Below, piece after piece: positions 9,574 to 17,168 of a stretch of 64,000 nt of DNA. Source of the stretch: Aeromonas rivuli (GTDB lineage Bacteria > Pseudomonadota > Gammaproteobacteria > Enterobacterales > Aeromonadaceae); the NCBI RefSeq assembly GCF_000820045.1, contig NZ_CDBJ01000007.1, positions 19,476-83,475 of the forward strand, given 5' to 3'. Made by a program: the position numbers and the translations under genes. The stretch's first letter is position 1. Each line of letters starts with the position of its first letter. Under the pieces are notes generated by a model. The model was not told where the DNA came from. It saw nothing but the letters and a program-made list of their open reading frames with translations, and ran no database searches.

Positions 9574-10292
9574 AGGCAACTACCTCCCTTCTTCTGGACC
9601 AGATCCAGCCTGCTTTCATGGTCGGCCTGCGCCTCAGCACTGGCGCGGATCACCTTGAGTGGCGATCTGGTGGCATCCAGACGGCGTATGCCGGTGTCCT
9701 TGTTGGCATCATCCCCCCCCTCGGCGGCCAGATTGAGTTTGGTCTGGCCACCTGTCATCAACAGATAGACGTCTGCCAGTATCTCCGCATCGAGCAAGGC
9801 GCCGTGCAAGGTACGGTGGGAGTTGTCTATGCCGTAACGATCGCACAGGGTATCCAGGTTGTTGCGCTTGCCCGGAAAGAGATCCCGCGCCATCGCCAGG
9901 GTATCGGTGACGGTACAGATATCGGTGGTCTTGAGGGAGAGGCCCAGCTTGCTGAACTCATAATCCATGAAGCCCACGTCAAAGGGGGCATTGTGGGCGA
10001 TCAGTTCAGCGCCGCGAATGAAGTCAATGAACTCATTCGCTACCTTGCTGAAGGGGGGCTTGTCGACCAGGAACGCATCTGTGATGCCGTGTACCCGGAT
10101 AGCCTCGGGATCCACCAGCCGATCCGGCTTGAGGTAGACATGATAGTGGTTACCGGTCAGGCGACGATTGATCACCTCCACGCAGCCGATCTCTATGATG
10201 CGGTGGCCCAGATAGTGCGGACCCCCACTAAAGTTCATGCCTGTGGTTTCAGTATCCAGAATAATTTGGCGGTTGGCTTGGGCTGTGTTCAT
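9561..10292 (-). CDS. dnaQ: DNA polymerase III epsilon subunit (3'-5' proofreading exonuclease)
   Basis: Proofreading exonuclease of the replicative polymerase core. The product has 243 residues, identical to E. coli DnaQ in length. The DEDD exonuclease fold is shown by DTETTG at 13-18 (ExoI), IAHNAPFDVGFMDYEF (ExoII) and HRTLHGALLDAEILADVYL (ExoIII with the catalytic His and Asp). The C-terminal tail would contact the alpha subunit. It is divergent from rnhA with only 52 bp between starts, the same arrangement as in E. coli where the promoters overlap. Its stop codon overlaps the start of the next minus-strand gene. Confidence 0.97.
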   Translation of the reverse strand: MNTAQANRQIILDTETTGMNFSGGPHYLGHRIIEIGCVEVINRRLTGNHYHVYLKPDRLVDPEAIRVHGITDAFLVDKPPFSKVANEFIDFIRGAELIAHNAPFDVGFMDYEFSKLGLSLKTTDICTVTDTLAMARDLFPGKRNNLDTLCDRYGIDNSHRTLHGALLDAEILADVYLLMTGGQTKLNLAAEGGDDANKDTGIRRLDATRSPLKVIRASAEAQADHESRLDLVQKKGGSCLWRQ

Positions 10293-10344
10293 GTTCCAAT
10301 CTATGTCAAACTTCGGTTTTACTCGCTAGTTTACCCCAAGGCTC

Positions 10345-10809
10345 ATGTTAAAACAGATTGATTTATATACGGATGGTTCCTGCCTCGGCAATCCGGGCCC
10401 GGGCGGCTACGGCGCAGTCATGGTCTTCGGTCAGCATCGCAAGGAGTTGGCTGGGGGCTATCGCCTGACCACCAACAACCGCATGGAACTGATGGCCGCC
10501 ATCGTCGGCCTGCGCACCTTGAGCGAACCCTGCCAGGTGCGGCTCACCACCGACAGCCAGTACGTGCGCCAGGGCATCACCCAGTGGATCATCGGCTGGA
10601 AGAAGAAAGGCTGGATGACCGCTGGCCGTCAGCCGGTCAAGAATGTGGACTTGTGGAAGCAACTCGATGCAGAAGCCGCCCGCCATCAGATCGAATGGCT
10701 CTGGGTCAAGGGTCACTCGGGGCACCCCGAGAATGAACGCTGTGATGAGCTGGCCCGGGATGCCGCCAGTGGCAAAGAGCTGGCCGACGATGTCGGCTAC
10801 CAGCCCTGA
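10345..10809 (+). CDS. rnhA: Ribonuclease HI
   Basis: Endonuclease that removes RNA from RNA-DNA hybrids in the cytoplasm. The 154-residue product shows the full catalytic set: Asp10 in [14 protein letters not shown], Glu48 in NNRMELMA, Asp70 in TTDSQYV, His124 in VKGHSGH and Asp134 in ERCDELAR, each at the E. coli number. The basic handle region WKKKGWMTA is intact. It converges on yafS with 25 bp between stops, and the two gene ends share a 14-bp direct repeat. Confidence 0.97.
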   Translation: MLKQIDLYTDGSCLGNPGPGGYGAVMVFGQHRKELAGGYRLTTNNRMELMAAIVGLRTLSEPCQVRLTTDSQYVRQGITQWIIGWKKKGWMTAGRQPVKNVDLWKQLDAEAARHQIEWLWVKGHSGHPENERCDELARDAASGKELADDVGYQP

Positions 10810-10847
10810 TATCCCCGGTGATTGACGCGACCAGCTACCAGCCCTGA
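10796..10847 (+). repeat. 14-bp direct repeat at the ends of rnhA and yafS
   Basis: GCTACCAGCCCTGA occurs at 10796-10809 (the rnhA stop) and again at 10834-10847 (overlapping the yafS stop on the other strand). Copies start 38 bp apart. No hairpin or T-run was seen between the two genes. Confidence 0.7.
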
Positions 10848-11557
10848 CGTGCCATGCCCGGCGCCGTCACCTGCTTGGCCAATTGCCAGGGGCGACGCAC
10901 CGGGATCAACGGATAGCGCCGCTTGCGCGCCGCTATCACATAGACAGAGGCGAAGGGGCGCAGATAGTCACGGCCCAGGCTCTCGCGCCACCAGCCGATA
11001 CGACTGCGCGGCCCCATCATGGCGTAGCCGAATCTGTCATCGAACATCACCTCGAATCCCAACAACTGCAACCAGTCGGTGACTCTGGCCGGACTGAACA
11101 TGCGCGCCGACCAGGGCAGTCGGCGACTCAACCCAGGCAGCAGATGGCCAAGGCCGGCCAGGCTCAGAGGGTTGTAGCCGCTCAGGATGAGCCAACCATC
11201 ATCGGTCAGTACCCGTTCGGCCTCACGCAGCACCTGATGGGGATCCACGCTGAAATCGAGCACGTGGGCCAGCAGACAGGCATCCACGCTGCCTCCCCTG
11301 ACTGGCAATGCCAGGGGATCCCCTCGGCAATCGAGCAAGCGCCCCTGCCCGGCCATGCCAATCTGATGACGAATGCTGGAATGGCCACAGGATAGCTCGG
11401 CACTCAGGCTGCCAACTTTGAGCAGGTGATAACCAAAGAGTTGCGGGCACCAGCTGTCGAGCCGCTCCTGGATCTCTGCGGCGACCCAATCCCCCAGCGG
11501 GATCTCGGCCCAGCTGGTCGGGATCTCGAGCTGTTGTTCGGTGCGGGCCAGCTGCAT
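10835..11557 (-). CDS. yafS: SAM-dependent methyltransferase-like protein YafS
   Basis: Predicted class I methyltransferase of unknown substrate. Starting at ATG 11557 gives 240 residues, the E. coli YafS length; a longer form from 11581 has no better ribosome site. A methyltransferase core is visible in the LLDCRGDPLALPV / DACLLAHVLDFSVDPHQVLREAERVLTDDG run, the post-motif-I and motif II region of the Methyltransf_11 family, although a canonical glycine-rich motif I is weak (GQGRLLDCRG). A basic C-terminal tail follows. Its position between rnhA and gloB matches E. coli. Divergent from gloB. Confidence 0.85.
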   Translation of the reverse strand: MQLARTEQQLEIPTSWAEIPLGDWVAAEIQERLDSWCPQLFGYHLLKVGSLSAELSCGHSSIRHQIGMAGQGRLLDCRGDPLALPVRGGSVDACLLAHVLDFSVDPHQVLREAERVLTDDGWLILSGYNPLSLAGLGHLLPGLSRRLPWSARMFSPARVTDWLQLLGFEVMFDDRFGYAMMGPRSRIGWWRESLGRDYLRPFASVYVIAARKRRYPLIPVRRPWQLAKQVTAPGMARQGW

Positions 11558-11646
11558 AATAGGATTCAACCTCGGGAACATGGGTTAACACGCCATCCAG
11601 TTATATAAGATCCCCTTCATTAAGAGAACATAAAGAGGCCAACGCC

Positions 11647-12411
11647 ATGTATCCAGTCATCACGATACCCGCTTTTAATGACAACTATATCTGGTTGATC
11701 AGACACGAGAATCATTGCCTGGTTGTCGATCCGGGCGACGCGGCTCCGGTCCAGGACCGGCTCGACAGTCTCGGCCTTGAGCTCGATGCCATACTGCTCA
11801 CCCATCATCACCACGACCATGTCGGCGGGGTCGATGCGCTGCTCAAACGCTACCCCAAGGCCCGGCTGTATGGCCCCAAGCTGAACCCGCTTCCCGATCA
11901 GCACGGCCAGTGGCTCGATGAGGGGGACACGATTGGCTGGCACGATCTCAGTCTCACCGTCATGCATGTCCCCGGTCATACCCTTGGCCACATCGCCTAC
12001 CATGGCAACGGCATGCTGTTTTGCGGCGATGCCCTCTTCTCTGCCGGGTGCGGCCGCATGTTCGAAGGCACCCCTGATCAGATGCATGATTCACTGATGC
12101 GGCTGGCCGCGCTGCCAGATGACACTCAGGTCTATTGTGCCCATGAATATACCCTCTCCAATCTGCGTTTTTGCCTCGCCGTCGAGCCCGACAATCTGGC
12201 ACTGCAAAAGCGCATCGGTCAGATCAGCAAGCTGCGCCAGCAGGGCCTCCCGAGTCTGCCCACCCGCTTGGGTGACGAGCGGGAATTCAACGTTTTTCTG
12301 CGCTGTAATGAGCCGGGCGTAAAATTTTCTGCTGAGAAACAGGGGATGAAATACTTGGAAAATCCAGTAGATACCTTTGCCGTGCTCAGACGCTGGAAGG
12401 ACACTTTTTGA
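11647..12411 (+). CDS. gloB: Hydroxyacylglutathione hydrolase (glyoxalase II)
   Basis: Second step of methylglyoxal detoxification: hydrolyses S-D-lactoylglutathione to D-lactate and glutathione. Its 254 residues are the usual length. The metallo-beta-lactamase metal site THHHHDHVGG has His53, His55, Asp57 and His58 at the E. coli positions, and further ligands are in VPGHTLGH, LFCGDALFSAGCGR and YCAHEYT. The C-terminal glutathione-binding region (FNVFLRCNEP) is complete. It is followed 71 bp later by mltD on the same strand. Confidence 0.97.
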   Translation: MYPVITIPAFNDNYIWLIRHENHCLVVDPGDAAPVQDRLDSLGLELDAILLTHHHHDHVGGVDALLKRYPKARLYGPKLNPLPDQHGQWLDEGDTIGWHDLSLTVMHVPGHTLGHIAYHGNGMLFCGDALFSAGCGRMFEGTPDQMHDSLMRLAALPDDTQVYCAHEYTLSNLRFCLAVEPDNLALQKRIGQISKLRQQGLPSLPTRLGDEREFNVFLRCNEPGVKFSAEKQGMKYLENPVDTFAVLRRWKDTF

Positions 12412-12482
12412 ACAAACCTTGATCAGGCCAGGTTTGCCGCTTATGATGCGCGCTGATTTTCTACCAAGATGACCTGCGTGAG

Positions 12483-14042
12483 ATGAAGTTACGAACGGCC
12501 TTATTGGCGACGCTGTTACTCAGCGGATGCCAAAACCTGAATCATCAGGATGACCGGGCGCTAACGGCAAATGAGCCGATCAAGTCCCCACAAGTCAGCA
12601 AAAAACTGCATAAGAAACATGCATCAGGATCCTTCTTTAGCGACGATCAGCTAGACGAGGTGCAAGATACGGATAACCTTTGGGCCCGTATCAGCGATGA
12701 CATGCAGTTGGATTTCCAGGATAACCAGCGCATTGGTCAACAACGTGCGGCTATCCTGCGCAGTGACAATCACATGGCCACCATTGCCAGTCGTGCTGAA
12801 CCCTACCTCTACCTTATCGTTGAGGAGATCGAACGGCGCGGGCTGCCAATGGAGCTGGTGACCATCCCCATGATAGAGAGCATGTTCGATCCCCATGCCC
12901 GCTCGAGCAGCAATGCCGTCGGCCTGTGGCAGTTCGTGCCCCAGACAGGCCGTAACTTCGGCCTGCGTCATGACAACTGGTATGACGGGCGCCGCGATGT
13001 GATCGCCTCGACCAATGCCGCCCTTGACTACTTTGAATACCTGAATCGCTTCTTCGACGGTGACTGGCTGCAAACCATCGCCGCCTATAACGCCGGAGAA
13101 GGCCGGGTGCGCAACGCCATATTGCGCAACCAGAAACGGGGTCGCCCCACCGACTTCTGGTCCTTGGATCTGCCGCGCGAGACCCGCATGTATGTGCCCA
13201 AGGTCCTGGCCATGGCGGATGTGATCAGCAATCCCGACAAGTACAACATCACTCTGCCCATGCTCGCCAACGAGCCCAAGCTGCGGGTGGTCAAAACCGA
13301 AGGTCAGATCGATTTGCACGTGGTCGCTCAGCTCGCAGGAGTTCGTCCGGCGGATCTGAAAGAGGTCAACCCGGCCCTGACCCGCTGGACCACCTCTCCC
13401 AGGGGCTCCTACCGCCTGCTGGTGCCGGTGGAGTATGCCGACAGCCTGGAGCTGGCCCTGGCAGACTTGCCGCAGCGTGAGCGGGTACCTACGCGCTCCT
13501 ATCAGGTCACCTCCGGTGACACGCTGTCCCGGATCGCCATGCAAAACGGAGTGAGCGTCAATCAGCTCAAGATGGCCAATAACCTGCGCGGCAATAGCCT
13601 GCGTCGTGGACAGACCCTCTATATTCCGACCGACGGCAAACCCGTGGCCACCGCCACGGTGCAAAAGGCCGCGGCCAGCAAGCCAACCCGGCTCGCCGCC
13701 AACACCGCTGGCAACAAGCTGCAGTACAAGGTGCGCTCCGGCGATACCCTCTGGAACATCAGCCGTGCCCATGGGGTGACCCATAACGACCTGGCGAAAT
13801 GGAATGGCCTCAACGCCAAGTCCGCGCTCAAACCCGGTATGCGGTTGGTGATCTGGCCCAAGGGTGCCAAGGGCGGTGATAAATCCATGGTCTATCAGGT
13901 GCGTCGCGGTGATTCGCTCTCCGCCATTGCCGCCCGCTTCCAGGTCGCCGTCGTGGACGTGATGCGTTGGAACCAGCTCGACAAGAGTGGTTATCTCAAG
14001 CCAGGTCAGGAGCTGACCCTGTTTGTCGACAACAACAGCTGA
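12483..14042 (+). CDS. mltD: Membrane-bound lytic murein transglycosylase D
   Basis: Outer-membrane lipoprotein that cleaves peptidoglycan glycan strands to 1,6-anhydro-muropeptides. The signal peptide ends in LLLSGC, so Cys16 is the lipidated residue. The family 1 (SLT) catalytic domain spans about 105-260, with catalytic Glu132 in PMIESMFDPHARSSSNAVG and the AAYNAGEGRV motif. Three LysM peptidoglycan-binding repeats follow (about 339-382, 414-457 and 470-513), each with GDTL or GDSL; E. coli MltD has two, which explains the greater length (519 against 452). The gene lies downstream of gloB as in E. coli, and a strong terminator follows. Confidence 0.95.
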   Translation: MKLRTALLATLLLSGCQNLNHQDDRALTANEPIKSPQVSKKLHKKHASGSFFSDDQLDEVQDTDNLWARISDDMQLDFQDNQRIGQQRAAILRSDNHMATIASRAEPYLYLIVEEIERRGLPMELVTIPMIESMFDPHARSSSNAVGLWQFVPQTGRNFGLRHDNWYDGRRDVIASTNAALDYFEYLNRFFDGDWLQTIAAYNAGEGRVRNAILRNQKRGRPTDFWSLDLPRETRMYVPKVLAMADVISNPDKYNITLPMLANEPKLRVVKTEGQIDLHVVAQLAGVRPADLKEVNPALTRWTTSPRGSYRLLVPVEYADSLELALADLPQRERVPTRSYQVTSGDTLSRIAMQNGVSVNQLKMANNLRGNSLRRGQTLYIPTDGKPVATATVQKAAASKPTRLAANTAGNKLQYKVRSGDTLWNISRAHGVTHNDLAKWNGLNAKSALKPGMRLVIWPKGAKGGDKSMVYQVRRGDSLSAIAARFQVAVVDVMRWNQLDKSGYLKPGQELTLFVDNNS

Positions 14043-14054
14043 CAGCCCATAGCC

Positions 14055-14084
14055 AAAAAAAACCACCTTCGGGTGGTTTTTTTA
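14055..14084. terminator. mltD terminator (first of a matched pair)
   Basis: AAAAAACCACC TTCG GGTGGTTTTTT forms a perfect stem with a UUCG-type tetraloop and a U-tract; the A-tract on the left would let it work on both strands. Confidence 0.9.
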
Positions 14085-14185
14085 TATCTGCCGTTGGCTG
14101 GCTGACGGCTTCGACACCGATTGCCGTCCTCTGGCGCGCCACCTCGCCTTGTCAGGCAATCCGCTGTCCTGGTTGATCAGGCAGT

Positions 14186-14210
14186 AAAAAACCACCCGCA
14201 GGTGGTTTTT
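14186..14210. terminator. yafD terminator (second of a matched pair)
   Basis: AAAAACCACC CGCA GGTGGTTTTT has the same arms as the hairpin at 14055-14084 with a different loop. It is 20 bp downstream of the minus-strand yafD stop and symmetric enough to stop transcription from either side. Confidence 0.85.
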
Positions 14211-14230
14211 GATCGTGCCAAGCCTGAGGC

Positions 14231-15076
14231 TTAAGGCGTCACGGCCTGAGCCGCGAAACGGGCCATGATCGGATTGTGATCGGAGGCATCTGTCGCCGGG
14301 CTCTTCACCTCGACCAGATCCAGACTCCGGTAGTAGAGATGATCCAGCGGGCGGCCAAAGGCACGGCGACGCAGGTCCGGCGAAGGGATCGCTTCTTGCA
14401 GTCCCAGCTCCTCCACCAGCTTATCAAGCCAATACTCCCGCTTTTCACTCCAGGTGTTGAAATCCCCTCCCAGGATCACCGGCCCCTGGTGACGGTGGAT
14501 CAGGGCGGTCAAATCGTTGAGCTGCTCGCGGAAGGTGGCCATGCCAAGTTCGAAGTTGACCGCATGGAGGTTCACCACCAACACACCATCAGGATCGCCC
14601 TGTAAAGGGTACAGGCTCACCAGACCCGACTTGGGGATGCGCAGCAGTGGCTCGGGGGAGCGAACGCCGCAGACGAACGCCTGGTGCGTCTTGGCCACTG
14701 TCATGACGCCGAAGGAGACGCCACCTTGGGTGAAAGCTTGCAGCTGTTGCCACTGGAAACGACCCGCCTGCAGCCAGGCCAGCATGTCGGGCTTGGTCGC
14801 CGACTCCTGCAGCAGCAGCAGATCCTGATCCTGGGCAAACGCAGTCATGCCCTCGCGCCAGTTCTTGCGCTGTCCCTTGTACAGATTCCAGACGGTGATG
14901 CCGAACTCCCGCGGCAATGCCTCAGCAGCCAGGGCCACCAGGGGCGGTTGATGACAACTGAGGTTGGGCACTATGCCTTGTGCCGTGACCAGATGATCTC
15001 TGGACGGCACCTCGAAGCAGCCGACCAGCCCCAGGGTCAGCAGGGAGGTACCCAGAATGCGATAACTATTTTTCAT
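14231..15076 (-). CDS. yafD: Endonuclease/exonuclease/phosphatase family protein YafD
   Basis: Predicted metal-dependent phosphodiesterase or nuclease of the EEP (DNase I-like) fold. Recognisable fold motifs are VWNLYKGQ, LLLLQESATKPD (metal-binding Glu), LGGDFNTWSEKREY (GGDFN) and the C-terminal ATDASDHNPIMARF (catalytic Asp-His). The N-terminus has a hydrophobic stretch ending in LGLVGC, so it may be a lipoprotein or at least be exported; if so the substrate would be outside the cytoplasm. It has 281 residues against 266 in E. coli YafD. The neighbourhood (mltD, gloB, yafS) also matches E. coli. Substrate unknown. Confidence 0.87.
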   Translation of the reverse strand: MKNSYRILGTSLLTLGLVGCFEVPSRDHLVTAQGIVPNLSCHQPPLVALAAEALPREFGITVWNLYKGQRKNWREGMTAFAQDQDLLLLQESATKPDMLAWLQAGRFQWQQLQAFTQGGVSFGVMTVAKTHQAFVCGVRSPEPLLRIPKSGLVSLYPLQGDPDGVLVVNLHAVNFELGMATFREQLNDLTALIHRHQGPVILGGDFNTWSEKREYWLDKLVEELGLQEAIPSPDLRRRAFGRPLDHLYYRSLDLVEVKSPATDASDHNPIMARFAAQAVTP

Positions 15077-15184
15077 TGGCTAACAACCACCTGGCTATCT
15101 TTGCGTGCTCGTTCAACAAAATATCATCCAAGCCGACTAGGCTGAACATTCGCGCCCAACGTCAAGCCACTGTGGAGGATCCCC

Positions 15185-15409
15185 ATGCCCAGACAGCAAC
15201 AATACCGTGTGACCTTTTACGATCAGCAGGGCAATTGCCATCAGGTTGAGTTATCCACCCGATACCAGATCAGGCGCGACCCCCAATGCGATCTCTGTGT
15301 GTTCGATACGAACCAGTGCGTGGGGTCTGAGGAGATGCTGGAGAGCATGATACGGCAAAAAACCGGGTTTGAGCAGGAAATATCCATCATCAACGCCCGG
15401 CTTATCTGA
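15185..15409 (+). CDS. Small hypothetical protein with a Cys-rich motif
   Basis: I do not recognise this 74-residue product. It starts at an ATG nine bases after a strong GGAGG, which supports real translation. The sequence is soluble-looking, with a basic N-terminal half, a cluster CDLCVFDTNQC (three cysteines that could bind a metal or form a disulfide) and an amphipathic, helix-prone C-terminus. It stands alone between yafD and yciA, 7 bp from the convergent yciA stop, with no hairpin between. Confidence 0.65.
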   Translation: MPRQQQYRVTFYDQQGNCHQVELSTRYQIRRDPQCDLCVFDTNQCVGSEEMLESMIRQKTGFEQEISIINARLI

Positions 15410-15416
15410 ATCCCGC

Positions 15417-15830
15417 TTACAGCGGTACCGAGCGCGGTTTACCCTGATCGTCTATGGCCACGTAGGTGAAGACCCCCTCGGTCACGCAGTAGCGCTGGGC
15501 ATCGTTCGCCCGCAGCACCGGCTTGACCCAGACTTCCAATTTCAGGCGCATCGAGCTCCGTCCCACCTGCAGGCAAGTGCCATAACAGCAGACCACATCC
15601 CCCACTTTGACCGGGCTGTGGAAGGTCATGCCTTCTACCGAGACGGTACAGATCCGCCCCTTTGCCAGCTCCTTGGCCATGATACCGCCCCCTATATCCA
15701 TCTGGGACATGATCCAGCCACCGAAGATGTCGCCATTGGGATTGGTGTCTGCCGGCATCGCCAGGGTGCGCAGCAGCAGATCCCCTTCGGGCTCACGGGC
15801 CGGGGTAGCTGTATTCGTGTCGACCATCAT
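15417..15830 (-). CDS. yciA: Acyl-CoA thioester hydrolase YciA
   Basis: Hot-dog-fold thioesterase that hydrolyses short to long acyl-CoA esters in the cytoplasm. The 137-residue protein carries NPNGDIFGGWIMSQMD (about 30-45), the helix and catalytic Asp region of the YciA/acyl-CoA hydrolase family, and EGMTFHSPVKVGDVVCCYG. Two adjacent ATG codons (15830, 15827) can serve as start. E. coli YciA has 132 residues. It is the last gene before a 181-bp gap to the yeeZ-like gene, both on the minus strand. Confidence 0.92.
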   Translation of the reverse strand: MMVDTNTATPAREPEGDLLLRTLAMPADTNPNGDIFGGWIMSQMDIGGGIMAKELAKGRICTVSVEGMTFHSPVKVGDVVCCYGTCLQVGRSSMRLKLEVWVKPVLRANDAQRYCVTEGVFTYVAIDDQGKPRSVPL

Positions 15831-16011
15831 TACTACTCTCTATGATTGGGATGGCGGCATGATAGGGACAGGCTCCTCCCTTGGCAAATGCTATGCCGGG
15901 CCAGGGTGTGCCAGCGCCCGGCCGCCTGGCAAGCCTCCCCTCGCCGCCATGCCAATGACCCGGGCTCATGCCTGCTCAGTCACCATCCAGTCTGCCACTC
16001 TGCACGCCGCC

Positions 16012-16863
16012 TCACAGTCGCGCGCCCGCCTCGCTCGCCAACCAGGCCAGAGGATCCGCTACCCGATACTCAAAACCGAGCTCGCGGCAGATCCGCGCTC
16101 CTGTCACAGGTGAAAAATCGCCAGCCGGTTCAATGAAATCAGGGGCCACCAGGCCAATACGCACGGCGGCGGCGCGGTAAAACTCCTGGCGACTGGGGTG
16201 ACCGGGGGCGCTCAGGGTGTAGCAGGCACCTGACTCGCCTTGTTCGAGCAGCAGGCAGCACGCGGCAACCAGATCCTGCTGATGGACCAGATTGACCGCC
16301 TGAGCACCGCCGCTGACACTCTTGCCCGCCAAGAATCGTCCGGGGTGACGGCCTGGGCCATAGAGGCCAGCCGGGCGCACCACTATGGCGCGATCGAAAC
16401 CGGCAGCCAGCACGGCGCGCTCAGCCGCCAGCATGCGCAACCCCCGCTCGGTGTGAGGCGCGGCCTGCTCCTCTTCGCCCTGCCCGGGCCCCCACACCGA
16501 GGTGGCACTGACGAACAGGAGATTGCGCACCCCAGCGGCCCGGGCCATGGTGCACAGCTGCGTGATGGCGCCAGGGTAGTCATCCGTCTTGCCTGGCGGC
16601 ACACAGACGACCAGGTTGTCGACGACCAGGGGCCAGACAGAGCCCATCTGCGCCGAGAGATGCAACTGGCAGGCATTGAGGCCCTCGGCCCGCAGCACTC
16701 TGACCTTCTCCTGACGGGTCACCGTCACCGTCACCGCCCATCCCTCATCGCTCAGCGCGTGAGCCAGGGGAAGCCCCAGCCAGCCAGCCCCCACTATCCC
16801 TACGCTGGCAACCGCGTCTGCTGCGCGCTCTTGTGGTGCTTGTCGTAAGACGGCGTCTTGCAT
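16012..16863 (-). CDS. yeeZ: NAD(P)-binding epimerase-like protein (YeeZ family)
   Basis: Extended SDR-like protein of unknown substrate. From ATG 16863, five bases after GAGGT, the product has 283 residues (E. coli YeeZ 274); in-frame codons further upstream run into a terminator and are rejected. The Rossmann dinucleotide loop GIVGAGWLG lies at 22-30. FVSATSVWGPGQGEEE holds the Ser and neighbouring region of the active site, though the usual YxxxK is not obvious. In E. coli yeeZ lies beside the his operon; no his genes are present here. An intrinsic terminator for an upstream transcript lies 80 bp before the start. Confidence 0.8.
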   Translation of the reverse strand: MQDAVLRQAPQERAADAVASVGIVGAGWLGLPLAHALSDEGWAVTVTVTRQEKVRVLRAEGLNACQLHLSAQMGSVWPLVVDNLVVCVPPGKTDDYPGAITQLCTMARAAGVRNLLFVSATSVWGPGQGEEEQAAPHTERGLRMLAAERAVLAAGFDRAIVVRPAGLYGPGRHPGRFLAGKSVSGGAQAVNLVHQQDLVAACCLLLEQGESGACYTLSAPGHPSRQEFYRAAAVRIGLVAPDFIEPAGDFSPVTGARICRELGFEYRVADPLAWLASEAGARL

Positions 16864-16942
16864 GCTCACCTCTGCTGTTGATAAAACCGTGATGACTGTG
16901 GAGGGGACGGCCAGGCTCGGCGACCCTGTCGGGCAAAAAACC

Positions 16943-16972
16943 AAAAAAAAAACGGCCATCCATGATGACCGT
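16943..16972 (-). terminator. Intrinsic terminator ahead of the yeeZ-like gene
   Basis: On the minus strand ACGGTCATC-ATG-GATGGCCGT (one G-U pair) is followed by ten T. It lies 80 bp upstream of the yeeZ-like start, where it can only end a transcript coming from the 17050 region. Confidence 0.85.
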
Positions 16973-17052
16973 CGAAAGTAACGAAGGAAATAGCTGGATC
17001 ACCAGTCATCTCCCACAGCGGGAAAATCGGGAGCCTGAGCTCCTAATTCGTG
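16943..17052 (-). ncRNA. Putative CRP-activated small RNA
   Basis: On the minus strand a class II-like promoter (CRP site centred 41.5 bp from a likely start at 17052, TAGCAT as -10) is followed about 110 bp later by a strong intrinsic terminator with ten U residues. No convincing reading frame lies between. The predicted RNA begins near a GGAGC-UCAG-GCUCC hairpin, has an unpaired pyrimidine-rich stretch containing UUUCCUUC (complementary to Shine-Dalgarno sequences) and ends with a 9-bp stem and U-tract, the usual layout of Hfq-dependent regulators. It could instead be a leader of the yeeZ-like gene. Not recognised as any RNA I know. Confidence 0.5.
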
Positions 17053-17058
17053 GGGCTC

Positions 17059-17064
17059 ATGCTA
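17059..17064 (-). promoter_or_regulatory. Candidate -10 box of the small RNA
   Basis: TAGCAT matches four of six TATAAT positions and is placed correctly for a class II CRP promoter using the site at 17086-17101. Confidence 0.4.
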
Positions 17065-17085
17065 GTGTTCTCCCGGCCAAAAAGC

Positions 17086-17101
17086 TATGAAGCAGATCAC
17101 A
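17086..17101 (-). promoter_or_regulatory. CRP-type site upstream of the small RNA
   Basis: On the minus strand TGTGATCTGCTTCATA matches TGTGA-N6-TCACA with one mismatch. The centre (17093.5) is 41.5 bp from the inferred start of the transcript. Confidence 0.6.
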
Positions 17102-17116
17102 GTTGAAAGGGATTTC

Positions 17117-17130
17117 TGAAAACGCTTTCA
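17117..17130. promoter_or_regulatory. LacI-family operator
   Basis: TGAAAACGCTTTCA is a near-perfect palindrome with central CG, typical of LacI/GalR-type operators; flanking C and G extend the symmetry. It lies 30 bp upstream of the CRP site centre and 39 bp after the stop of a LacI-family gene. Confidence 0.6.
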
Positions 17131-17141
17131 GTTTCCGGCTT

Positions 17142-17164
17142 AAAAATGGCCCACTTGGGGCCAT
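17142..17164 (-). terminator. Terminator of the LacI-family regulator gene
   Basis: On the minus strand ATGGCCC / GGGCCAT with a five-base loop is followed by TTTTT directly after the regulator stop, so the downstream RNA needs its own promoter. Confidence 0.8.
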
Positions 17165-17168
17165 CTTC

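Noticed and set aside
16745..17002. Leader-peptide-like frame with Phe codons upstream of the yeeZ-like gene
   Set aside because: It crosses the terminator and reads through the start of the yeeZ-like gene in another frame; no run of regulatory codons typical of attenuation, and no his genes nearby.
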